Source: Parus major
Lineage: Eukaryota; Chordata; Aves; Passeriformes; Paridae
DNA: 64,000 nt
Assembly: GCF_001522545.3 (NCBI RefSeq)
Contig: NC_031769.1
Location: forward strand, 8,484,470-8,548,469
Direction of reading: 5' to 3'
In this document: piece by piece, positions 1 through 10,699 of the stretch
How the letters are laid out: every line of letters starts with the position of its first letter
Numbering within the stretch: position 1 is the stretch's first letter
Program-made: the position numbers and the translations under genes
Notes under the pieces: generated by a model
The model's input: only the letters and a program-made list of their open reading frames with translations
What the model was told of the DNA's origin: nothing
Database searches by the model: none

Positions 1-1285
1 CTGAGAAAGGTAGAGAGCTATAGGTGTTTCCACCAGCCCAATTATGAAATAACCGCTGGTTGCAGGAATTAGTAAGTTTTTCCTGGGTTAGTTAGCAGAT
101 AGGTTTTGGTTTTTTAATGTGTTTTTTTAAGCTGCTAACAATGAGCTGCCTCAGAATCTATTTTCCACCCATAAAAGTCATCGGTCTCTTGCTAGAAAGG
201 GCTCGGAAACTCCAGTCATCAGGATGAGACTGTCTCTCTTGGCAGAGGGGAAAGGTTCTGAGATGGCCTTTATTTTAGAACTACCTTCTGCTGGCATTGA
301 CAAGAAGGGGGTGATGATGCCATCACCTGTTGCTGCTGAGAAGTGAGACTACAAAGGTATGGTTTGGAAAACCAGGAGGTTACAGAACAGGCCCTGTATT
401 TCTGAGTTTGATCCAGAGAGTGACAGACACCTGCACACAGGCAGAGGTGTTCAAAGTAGGCTTTGTATTTCTGTTCCTGCTGGCTGTGTTCTTGGTGATC
501 ATTCACTAGAACAAAGGACATTCCTTCAGGACATTGCAGAAATCTGAGTGTCAAATCATGTCTGCGGGATGTGGATGATGGAAGTGGTGGAAACCAATAG
601 GTCTCGGTCCCTCTCCACCACTGGTCTGGTGAGACCTTCAGCCAGGTGTTTTGCTTCCACCTGAAATGCCTATGGATTTGCCAAGGCTGCACAAGCAGCC
701 TCTCAGCTGGGCAGTCAGGAAGTATCTGGTCATAGTGGAAAAGTATTTATTTTTGTAGAAGTTCAGGTAAATGTCAAGAATAAGGATGTGTATGTTCAGC
801 TTTTCTTGTTGTGCTATTTGTTTTGACTACTAGTGGACTCAGTGGAGGGGGCCTGTAGTTTCCAGCCCCCTATTCAGGGGACAGGTTTGGGGCAAGCATA
901 GGTGTCTTCTCTCCCACAGCCCTGTGCCTTCTCCTGACCACAGCTCGTCTGCAGACCCCCTCCCTTCAGCTCTGAAATTTTTTGCAAAAGGTCAATTCAG
1001 TGAAATGTTCTGGGGCTTTTGCTGTGACAACAAACAGAGGCCAGGGCAGGACCTTTCCCTTCATTTTTGTACAGTGCTTTGAACTCCCCTTCTAAAGTGT
1101 TGGTCTCACACCATTAACCCCTTACAGCCCTAGTTTGAGGAGAAGGTTTCCTCGTGGGGTCATAAATGCTTCAGAGGAGGCATACAGGGAGGGAAGCTGA
1201 ATAATGGAAATGTTAACAGACCTTTCATTACACACCCAATACATTATTACTTAATTTCTTTGCTTTTGGCTCCTGTTTTTATATT
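1..1285. other. Unique non-coding DNA, no gene seen
   Basis: This stretch runs up to the first assembly gap. The longest open frame is 140 codons on the minus strand (270-692). It matches no domain I recognise, has no good splice context and no codon-level sign of selection. I see no repeat family, CpG cluster or long simple repeat. It is best read as intergenic or intronic DNA. Confidence 0.6.
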
Positions 1286-1332
1286 NNNNNNNNNNNNNNN
1301 NNNNNNNNNNNNNNNNNNNNNNNNNNNNNNNN
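1286..1332. other. Assembly gap (47 N)
   Basis: A run of 47 undetermined bases. Because the length is not a round number, it may be an estimated gap size. The flanks (T-rich on the left, starting cccc on the right) share no obvious repeat. Confidence 0.99.
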
Positions 1333-2283
1333 CCCCACCGATCAATAGCATTCATTCTACTCAGTGAACAGTTTTGATACTGTTTTTATGGCGTGAAAAT
1401 TACTGTTGCTTTGACTAGCTCCTATTACCAGGTGACACTGCTTGGCAGAAAACAATGAATCTTCCTATTATTTGGAAAATAAATGTGATTTATGGGAGCA
1501 GCAATTGATAGTGGTCTGTGTTTTGCCATCAGCCTGCTTGCTTTCCTGAAATAAGGCTTTTACCTTTGGAGCATGAAGGCTGTTTGTCTAGTGCTGCAGA
1601 GCAATTATATATATATATATTTTTAACCTCAGCTTTCATGAAATTTTAAAAAAAATATGATAAGGAAAACATCTGTTGTTGTTTTAAGGGTTGGGTGCCT
1701 ATGCAGGAAGCACAGGCACCAAACCTGTGTGTAGGTGTGTAGGTGTGAAGATAAACAGGCTGGCAGGGAAGGACGTGTTGTGGATGCTGGAGATGGTGGA
1801 AGGAGGAGGAGAAAGGGGAAAGCTGACCTGAGCACCTGCTGTTGCTTCCTTCCTCTCATGGTAAAGATGATGGCCAGCACTGAGGATTTATTATTAAAAT
1901 CCTATAATACTAATAACAAAAAAATGGATGAATGTAACTGCAGGGAAGGAGAACCTCTTCCCCTAAGAGCTGTGCAAGACATTAGCCAGAAATGTCTGGG
2001 GAGATCTGTGAGGCTGTTTCTGTTTTTTCTTTCCTTCTTGCCCTTTTCAGCAATCTTTGCTGCCAGCTGGTTGGCCTTGGCTGTCCTGGGCCAGCTTTCC
2101 CCCAGCCAGAACAGAAGGGGGCCCTCTCCTTGTTAATGCTGAAAATGTCTTGTTCTTCTTGTAGGACAAATAAATAAGGGTCTCACCTATTTGGGAACAC
2201 ATTTTTTACCTTTCATAGGGCAAATGAACTAAGAAATCCCCCGCATCACTTTGGATTTTTCTTAAAATTAAAAATAGCCGTGG
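1333..2283. other. Unique non-coding DNA between gap and LTR-like repeat
   Basis: This stretch holds a short TA run and overlapping open frames of 83 codons (-) and 133 codons (+) around 1629-2136. Neither resembles a known protein, and both appear to come from a purine-rich stretch at 1780-1830. Nothing else is supported. Confidence 0.55.
1605..1621. repeat. (TA)n microsatellite
   Basis: About seven TA units in an otherwise unique flank. Confidence 0.9.
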
Positions 2284-3295
2284 TGTCATGGGTTGACCTG
2301 GGCTGGATGCCAGGCACCCACCAAAGCCATTCTGTCAATTCCTTCCACAACTGGACAGTAGAAAATATAAGGAAGGGCTCATGAGTTGAGATAAGGACAG
2401 GGAGAGATCACACAGAGATTAACAGCCAGGCAAAACAGGCTTGACTTGAGGATGTTAATTGAATTTACCAATCAGAATCAGAGCAGGATAATGAGAAGTA
2501 AAAACAAATCTGAAAAACACCTGCCCTGCTCCCTCCCTTAAAGTCCCTCCTCCTGCTCCTTCTCCCTGGGCTCTCTCCCCCTGCTAGCTCTCAGGAGAGG
2601 GACAATGTGGGTTACAGTCACTTCATCCACATTGTCTCTGCTGCTGCTTAGGGAGAGAGGTTCTTCCCTTGCTCTTGTGTGAGGTCTGTCCCAAGGGAGA
2701 TGGTTTTCCATGAAATGCTCCAGCTCTTGGGTCCCTCTTCCATGGGGTCAGCCCTTCAGGCACAGCCTGCACCAGTGTGGGTCCCCCACAAGGTCACAAG
2801 TCCTACCAGGAAGCCACTCCAGCGTGGGCTCCCCTCTGCACAGGTTGTCAGGTCCCTGCCAGAAGCCTGCTCCAGCACTTCCTTCAGGTTCACAGCCTTC
2901 TTTTCAGGCATGGGTCTCCTCCTCTACCTCTGCACCCTGTGAATTCCATGGGCTGCAGGGGCACAGCCGCCTCGCCCTGGTGTCACCATGGGCTGCAAAG
3001 GAACCCCAGCTGTGGTGCCTCGAGCACCTCCTGCCCCTCCTTCTCCACCAACTTGGTGTCTGCAGAGTTGTTGTCCTTACATATTCTCACCCCACTCTTC
3101 TCTGCCCACAGTTACATCTGCCCAATAACTTTTTTTCCCCTTCTAAGAAAATATGTAACCCCAGAGGCATTATTATCATTCCTGACTGGCCCAGCCTTCG
3201 CCAGTGGCACGTCCCTCCTGGAGCCATCTGGCATTGGCTCTGCTGGACACAGAGGAAGCTTCCAGCAGCTTCTTACAGAAACCCTCCCTGTAGGG
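2284..3295. mobile_element. LTR-like repeat of an avian endogenous retrovirus (probable solo LTR)
   Basis: The block starts with TGTCATGGGTTGACC, which is typical of LTR ends (TG...). About 1 kb follows that I recognise from memory as similar to long LTRs common in passerine genomes. The family itself is not determined. The middle (about 2720-3010) contains repeated variants of a module built on 'cagcgtgggctccc' and 'ccatgggctgcag', spaced roughly 40-50 bp apart. No gag, pol or env coding follows on either side, so a solo LTR or truncated copy is most likely. The 3' boundary near 3295 is uncertain and no target-site duplication was found. Open frames up to 223 codons run through it (2710-3448), but they follow the repeat modules and are not genes. 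Confidence 0.65.
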
Positions 3296-6200
3296 GGGGA
3301 ATTTTCACCTTATAGGAATCAACAAATCAGTCAACAACTTCTGTTCTACAATGCACTGCATGAGGGGCCACATTTTTTTGCAAAATTACTCATAAAAAAG
3401 CTCCACATCCAAAGAGTTTCATCTGCATGTTTGCACAGGAGAGGCTGAACACTGAACTCATTACCACTGCACAAAGGAGCAAAGACACAGGGACCAAATT
3501 ATTCCCCTATACAGAACTGAGCTACTCAGAAAAACAGTTAATCAAGATATTTTCATTAAGGTATTTTGACAAAGATGAATGTTCCCAGAAGAAGCAGGTA
3601 CATCAGACAGGAAGAGTTTGACCATTAATTTTAAAAAGTCAATTTTCTGTCAGGTAAAGTTGTATTTTGGATTGGTTTTACTACTCCTTCCTGCCTACCT
3701 GCTTGCTCTGCTTTGGGACCAATTTCTGCTCAAGCTGAAGTGAATACCTTAAAGCTGTTTCTTTCTTCACAGAAATAAATATTCAAGCATACACATCCAC
3801 ATGTAGATGGACCTTAAGCATCTTTGGGATGTTTTTACCTACTTTCATTAGGCCAAGAAGGTGGATACTGTCCTACTATCTAGGAAGCTGAAGCAAACTG
3901 GAATTGTCTATCAATCCTAAAGCAATAGAATCAGCAGTTTTCTGAATATCTTTGAGCAGAGCCTTTATTTTTCAGGGCTCTGAGTTTATGTTCAGGTAGT
4001 GCTAAACACTGGCATGATCTAAGCCTGATTTGGGATTCCTCAGTGGAACTCCTCTGTTTTATGGTCAAGAGGAGAATATTATGAAAATCTGATCCACTGC
4101 ATTACATGGGACCAGATTATTTCACTTAATGATTCCTGCATTGAAGTTATGATCTCATGGCAAGCCCAGAGTGTATTTCACAGAGGAACACTCATCCACA
4201 ATTGGAATTCTTATCTCTTTTAAGCATCATCCCATACAGAAGGCACTTCAGTTTGCTCAGTTTCTCAAACAGCAGCTTCTGCTACACAACTGTCTGACAC
4301 AAACAGTATCTGTCTGGCTGCAGGGGCTTTGCACAGGTAGGAGCATCTCTGGCCAGGACTAAACACGGGGTTTGTCCTGAGTTAGCTACAAGGAATGGGT
4401 TTTAGTGAGGGAAAATGGCATAAATTCAGCTTCCAGGGTAGCTGTAATTACACAGACTTTGATAAATATAATTACACTGTTGTTAAGGGGATTTTGGTGT
4501 ATTTTATTTCTTCCACTTGCAAGAGCTGGATAAGAGATAGAGAGCTGTCAAAGGGAGTGCACAGTTTTGTTTCCTTATCTGAAATTAGAGCCCCAGGACA
4601 CAGCTGTATTCTTGCACTTTGAAGATTAATTTAAAATAAATACCATGCTTTTTATATCAGACCCTTCCCTTCTGTCTGGGATTTCTGTCACATGGATGCA
4701 TTTCCTGCAGGTGCAGCTTTTCCCACTTTGCTGCCCCTTTTTGGAGGGGGTGTATTTGTGTGTGTATTTGTGTGCTCACCTGGTGCAGGACTCAGCACTG
4801 TGTGTTTTAGCACTGCATTTCTGGTGATAAATACCTTTACTGGAATAATGACACGTGAACTTAAAGGTGTGTTCAACATGAATTATACCAACACATATTC
4901 TGGAATTATTTAAGGCTTCTTGTATCTAACATAAAGTATTGTTATGTGCATCATTATGTTGAATCTCACTCTTAAGGATATTTTATTTTGATCAGAAAAC
5001 AGAGATGCCAAGTAACAGAAGTACCATGTTGCAACCTCAGAATCCAGTCATAATCTGGTGACATTATCAGGATATGTCCTCTATGAAAGATCCCCAAAAG
5101 GTCTTCCTATTTAAATTAAACCTTGTGGAGTGCACAATGCTTTTCCAAATGGAGCTAACCATTGCTTAATTTAGTCCTGGCAGCTGCTGTGTTATTTGCA
5201 CTAATATATGCTGATATTCAGTGAATTAAATCTTGATGCAGCCCTTCCAAGTGCAGTGGGGAAGAAATCCCATCAAGGCACTTTACCCTAAAGCAGCCTT
5301 CACCGACTGATTTGTATCGCTCCAAACGTGGAGCACTTTGCTGTGATGAGTGAACTCCAATACCCACAGTAAACCCCCAAATCCTGACACCATTTATCAG
5401 CCTATAAGGAGCTTTGCTCCACAAAGCTTAATGTACTCCAGTCAGGTTCCTGACTTCATAAATAAAGCAGAGGTCTGCCTTCCCCCTGGGAGGAGGTTTC
5501 TGTGTTCCTGACTCTTGTAAAACAGAAACCAATACTGAAACAGTTTTTTGGCATCAGCCAAGTGCTTTCTGCTTTGTAAGCTACTACCTCAACCTTGTTT
5601 TTGATACAGCTGAATTTCCCAACATATTGGCCTGATTTATCAGCTTAGTAAAAAGAAAACCAGTATCTATTTCTTTAGAGTCTTTCTGGTTTTCTGCAAT
5701 TCCTGAGCATTTGGGGTTGCTGAACATATTATTCTGGAAAAAGCATATTTTTTTTTTTTCTGGAGGAATTTGCCCTTACAGACATGAAAACAAAAGCTTC
5801 AAATTTGCTCGAGTGAGGCAGAAAGTGGCTTGATGTGTGATGTGCAGCCACATTACAAACACAACTCTGTCCTTGACAAGGTGGGGTTCAGGGTTAAGAG
5901 ACCAGGACTCAGAGGATTTTCATGCAGTTCCTTACTCTGCTCCTGATCTCTTGAGCCAATCTTAGAGTGGTCAGCCTCTGTTCCTCTTGTTTATCTCTTG
6001 CACTTCATTTAGTGCATTTAGCTAATTAAGTTTTCAGGAAACCAAAAAAAACTGTTTCACAAGGCAAACAGACAGGGAAACAACGTGGAATAATACAAAA
6101 TAAACAGCCTTGTTTCAGCTTATAAAGATGAAATTAAACCCTACAGGGTATTTCTCCTTAGAGCCAGCACTGAGACAGCACATTTCTCCCTGTCCCTGAA

Positions 6201-8400
6201 ATCTAGAAATACCAAAGATGGAGATGGGTGAGGTCTGCTAAGTGCCCTGCTCCACCCTGTGCCTGTGGCTTTCCTTGCATCCCCTCTCATTCTGAGTAAT
6301 TGTATTTGCAGTGCAAGTATTTGTACAACCAGTCACATCCGAGGGCTTTCCCAGAGATAAGGGGCTCTATTCCACTTCCATCCACAGCTATCTGCAATAT
6401 AATGTAATTAATTTATCTCTTGTTTGTCAAGAGAAAACAAAACTGAACAGCTGAAATGGTATTTGGAGGAGCAGCACATTCCTGCCCTTTGGCATGATTC
6501 AGCCTGTAACCCTTTGTCCAGCTGCTCCTGTGCCGGGATGTCCACCACTCTGGGATGTGACATGGAGCAGCACTATGGGAAAACATCATCTTGATTTACG
6601 GGAAAACTTCAGCACATCCATTACCTATAAAGTTATTAAACTCCTTCAGTTACTTATCTCCTGTATTTGTGACCTGTTCTTTTGTAGGCACACACATTTT
6701 GGGGGCATGGGTTAGTGCAGAGGCAAAGTACCCAGCTGTCTTCTGTCTCTCCCTCAGCTCTGGCCCAGCACACTGGAAGTGAGTCCCACTGGAGTGGAAC
6801 AGACCCTGGGACTGTTCTTTCTGAAGGGTTTAAATACATTTTCCTGCTTGTTAGACAAATGTAATGGAACTCTAACTATCCAAGCCAACTAGTGTGGTAA
6901 AAAGATGTGTAAAATCTCAAGAATCCAGAGCAAAAGGAGGAATGTTTAAAAAGACCCTCAAAGCAGCTATCTTTAATGGAATTAGATATCTTAGCTAAAT
7001 AAATAAGAAGCTATTGCTTGTAAAAAGCCCTCAAAACCACAGTGATTTCCCTTGAGGTAAAATCAGTAGAGCAAAAGAAGGAAAAAAAAAAGGACTAAAA
7101 AAATCCCTCACCATAAACCCCAAAGGGACTTGTCAGCTCTACAGCAGAAATTGGAGAGACTACTCAAGCAAGAAGAGGATTAGGCTATCTCCTATCAAAG
7201 CACCCAGGGACTGGATTTTTACAGCAACTTAAATAGAAAGTGGTGGAGTTTTGGGTTTGGATTTTTTTTTTTATCATTTCCAGCTGTGGCAAAGACTGGA
7301 AGAAAAAATATACACAATATTACCCCTAAAGTGATGTCTTTCCAGCAGGACCAGTGCCTGTGTGCTCTTTCTAGGTCCATCAACTTTAACCATTTTAAAA
7401 GTGCTTTGCTTTGTGCAGTGACCCAAAGCAGCATGAAACATTTACACCTTTGGGTAAATCTCTGAGGAGCCATGTCCCACGCTGCTGAACACGGGAGTGA
7501 GCTGGCCTGGCCAGGAGAAGGACAGGACACAGTTGGTGACGAAGGGTCCTGGATGCTGCCTGCTGCAGGAGAGCTGGAGGCAGCCACGAATCCTTCCTCC
7601 TAATCCTCTCTGACCTGGGCTCCTGATCCCAGACACATCAGTGTTCAGCTATTTGAATCTGCTCAGGCTTCCAAAAATACCAGGCATGGCCCAAGCAGAC
7701 CCCTCTAGCACGGATCTGCCTGGAGAACGTGGTCCGAGCTTGTTTGCTCTGTGCAGGAGCCCCATGCTCACCCCCTGTGCCCCTCCCTGCCCCACAGGAC
7801 AGCCTCACTGCATTTAAAAGTAGCAAAATTGGGCAAATTATCACCTCAGTGTGAAGAGATTATTCCTTATTAAAGCTCAACCTTTTTTCACTAAGCCCTC
7901 AATCTGGAGACTGTGCCTCTGCTCATGTGTGTCCTTCAGCCCAAGCAGAGGGGAGAGCATTGGTTGCATTGGTTGCATTGCTGCTGTGGAGTCCTGCTCT
8001 GCTCTGGCACAAGTCCCCTCCTTACTCTGGTCCTCTCCTTTACAAGGTGCTTCCTAGGGCCATCTCCTCTAGGCTCAGCCCATCTCCAGCCCTCTCTTCT
8101 TCATTTCTGCAGCTTCTCAGGTTGGGCTGGTGGCAGCTTCCAGGGACACAGAGAAGCTGGTGCATCCCTTGTCTTTATTGTTGTATGGCTTCTGCTGTGA
8201 ATTGATTGTAAACTGTGCCAGGGCTGCATAACTGAGCATCTTCACCTGCCCATCCTCAGACCTGTGTGTTCAGTGACTGGTCCTTCACCATCCCTCTGAG
8301 GTTCAGTCCTGCTCCCACCATCTGCTTTGTATCTTTAACCAGTTTTCCCCCTAAAGAGAGAACAGATAGTGTATTAATTTGTAGTCTACTTCTGGGCTTT
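3296..8400. other. Unique AT-rich non-coding DNA, no gene seen
   Basis: About 5.1 kb without a recognisable repeat family or coding region. Open frames are all under 125 codons, scattered over both strands. They have no shared frame, no splice context I trust and no known domain. Short homopolymers occur (for example T-runs near 5750 and 7262). The region is compatible with an intron or intergenic spacer. Confidence 0.55.
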
Positions 8401-8460
8401 CAACTTGCTCTTCTGAAAGTTATTAATTCCAGGACAAACACAATTTTCTCTCTTTTTCAG

Positions 8461-8483
8461 CCTCAGATTCTGGTGCTGTCGAG
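8461..8483 (+). other. Candidate microexon (23 nt), unverified
   Basis: A near-ideal 3' splice site (pyrimidine tract ending in TTTTTCAG at 8460) is followed 23 nt later by a good 5' splice site, GAG|GTAATG (GT at 8484-8485). A second acceptor lies 106 bp downstream at 8588-8589. Two reading frames stay open across the implied junction for at least 30 codons. The sequence matches no protein I know. It could be a lineage-specific transcript, a non-coding RNA exon or chance. Confidence 0.22.
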
Positions 8484-8528
8484 GTAATGTGTCTCTGTCT
8501 GTCTAGCCTTATATAACTGTCTCCTTTT

Positions 8529-8563
8529 CTCTTTCTTTCTTTGCTTTTTTTTTTTTTTTTTTT
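8529..8563. repeat. (CTTT)n then T19 tract
   Basis: CTTT units run into a 19-base T run at 8545-8563. The tract lies upstream of the acceptor-like CAACAG at 8584-8589 and could serve as its pyrimidine tract. It could also be simple slippage. Confidence 0.85.
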
Positions 8564-8589
8564 AATTTTCTTTGCCACTTTATCAACAG

Positions 8590-8809
8590 CTGGAGAAAAA
8601 ACTGTTATCTCTTTCCTACGGGCAGGGCACGAAAGAGATAAAAAAGCAATTCCAAAGCCAAAGCTCGAAGTCTACCTGCCTAGCCTTCAGCCACCAACCC
8701 TCCTTGGCTAAATCTGACAGTGTCCTAAGCCTGGGGCCTCACCAGGTTCTCCCTGGAGATTTCCTTCAACACACCCCTACACGTTCTGCATTGAGAAACA
8801 CAGCACCAG
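8590..8809 (+). other. Candidate exon downstream of microexon, unverified
   Basis: The block starts directly after an acceptor-like AG (8588-8589) that is preceded by a long T/C tract. It ends at ACCAG|GTGTGT (GT at 8810-8811). One frame is open through the whole block and beyond, to 8907. In that frame the block reads as a polar, Lys/Gln/Ser-rich peptide without a recognised domain. A second frame is open until about 8710. The evidence is splice signals plus open frame only; no homology is claimed. Confidence 0.2.
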
Positions 8810-10341
8810 GTGTGTGCAGCAACCTGTGCTCCTGTTGGGGGTCACCACTCAGGTGCTCTGTGCCCATTCTCACCTTCAGAGCCGCCCTGAAAAGGCCACA
8901 CACCTGAAGGAGGTCTCAGTTTATGCTCTGGGGATGAAACCTCCTGCTGGGGTGGAGTAGCTGCAAGTTCACCTCCCTCAGCAGCCTGAAGGCTCCAACA
9001 GCATTATCTGCTGCTCACAAGGCTCTGCAGCTGTAGGGAAAAGAGTAGCTGGGCACATCTCAAACAGCAATTCCAGGATTTCATAAACGTGGGAAAGCTT
9101 GACCTTAACATCTGGCATCAGTGGAGTCCTCTCCATAGGAGAGCTTCATATGGAAGTGGTGTTTTTAGCCCCTTCCCCTGTACCACTTTGTGAGGTCAGT
9201 TTACCTTATCTCAATGCCATTCCTTAAGGTGTTTGACTTGCAACAGTGCTCTTTTAAGGTATTGGAGAGCTCAAGTTTTGCTTATAAATCTAAGTAACTC
9301 ATCCAAGTTAAAATAGGAATTTATTGTAAAGCCATCAATCCAATTGGAATTTACATCACTTCTTTTTAACCTCAAGACTTCTAAAAACAATTGCCTCAGT
9401 ATATGAATATTATGTTATCAAATAATTCTCAAGGATGCTTTTGGTCTAGATAGGGCTGTATCAAGGCAAACTGTATCAAAGAATCCACTGCTCATTGCTC
9501 AATGTGTGATTAAAATGGATTCCATATCTTTACAAGTTTACATGTTTAGCTCCAGGCATTTTATTATGACTGGCACTAAGGATAACCTTCCAAAATAAAC
9601 ATATGTGTATTGTTCCATATTGTTAGTAAAGTGATTCTAATCCCTACTGCTCCTAATTTTCCTGTTTTAAAAATCCTTCTAACTGGGATTTTGCAGACCA
9701 GTACTGTCATCCTTGAATAATTTCAGATAAATAATTTTGATGGCAGGGAAATATTTTACTCACTCTCTGGAAAACCCATTCATATTTTAAAATCTTAGAA
9801 GGAAACAAGAAATTTGCCAGTTCCCAACTGTCATTTGCTCATTATAGCCTACTTTTGGAGCATTTCCAGAAGCTCTCATCAGTCTGCTCGTGATGTATAC
9901 GTGGCTCTGTCAGCATCACGTATGGCTGGGGACAAGAAATAGACACACGGAAAGGACGGCTGCTGATTCCACTACAAAAATGCTCTTTGACCTTGACCCC
10001 TGCCTGGAAATCACAATATTGTTAATTCAAGTCTCATGTTGTCTGATCTGTGTAGGTTTTATTACTAAATAGAGTTTACAGATTTCACAAACTCAGAATA
10101 AAATCGCGCTGTTAGCAGGACACCCCCAAAGTCTGTCTGCCAGGGTTCCCATGGGAGCTACTTACTGTTTCCACAGCCTTGGAACCTTCCTACTGACCCA
10201 GCACAGCAGCAGAGCTAATATTAGAAAGCCCTAAATTCACTTTTAGTGTAGAATAATTGTACTTAAAACCATTAACCTGAAAACCAATTGAATTAATTTG
10301 GCAAAACATGTGTCCTTGGAGTAGCACAGATACCATTATTT

Positions 10342-10355
10342 TGTGTGTGTGTGTG
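10342..10355. repeat. (GT)n microsatellite
   Basis: Seven GT units in tandem. Confidence 0.9.
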
Positions 10356-10661
10356 ATAGCACAGATTCTTGCTTAGGAAGATTTATCTGATATAATGACA
10401 TAGCTGCATTTAGATTGTGTGAAGCAGTACGTGTCATAAACTGCTTGAACACTCGTTAAACCTGATGAATGAAATAACCCTCCTGGGCTGGAGAGAGATG
10501 TTGCTGTTATAGATTATGATACATCATATATCACATCTGGTTGTTATTGTTCTACCCAGGTTATTTCATGTGTAAAAGGGACAGCACCAGCAGGAATAAG
10601 TCCTGCTTATTTTGGAAGAAACACATGCTCTGCAAACAGGAGACAGAGGAAAAAGCTTAGA

Positions 10662-10699
10662 AATTGGGAAATCTTCTGGGAATTGGGAAATCTGCTGGA
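10662..10699. repeat. 19-bp tandem duplication
   Basis: Two adjacent copies of a 19-bp unit beginning aattgggaaatct (10662-10680 and 10681-10699) differ at only two positions. This suggests a recent local slippage or duplication event. Confidence 0.85.

Noticed and set aside
270..692. 140-codon minus open frame
   Set aside because: No recognised domain, no splice or promoter context and biased composition only.
2710..3448. Open frames of 201 and 223 codons on plus
   Set aside because: They lie in the LTR-like repeat and follow its repeated modules. Two frames overlap and neither has a recognised domain.
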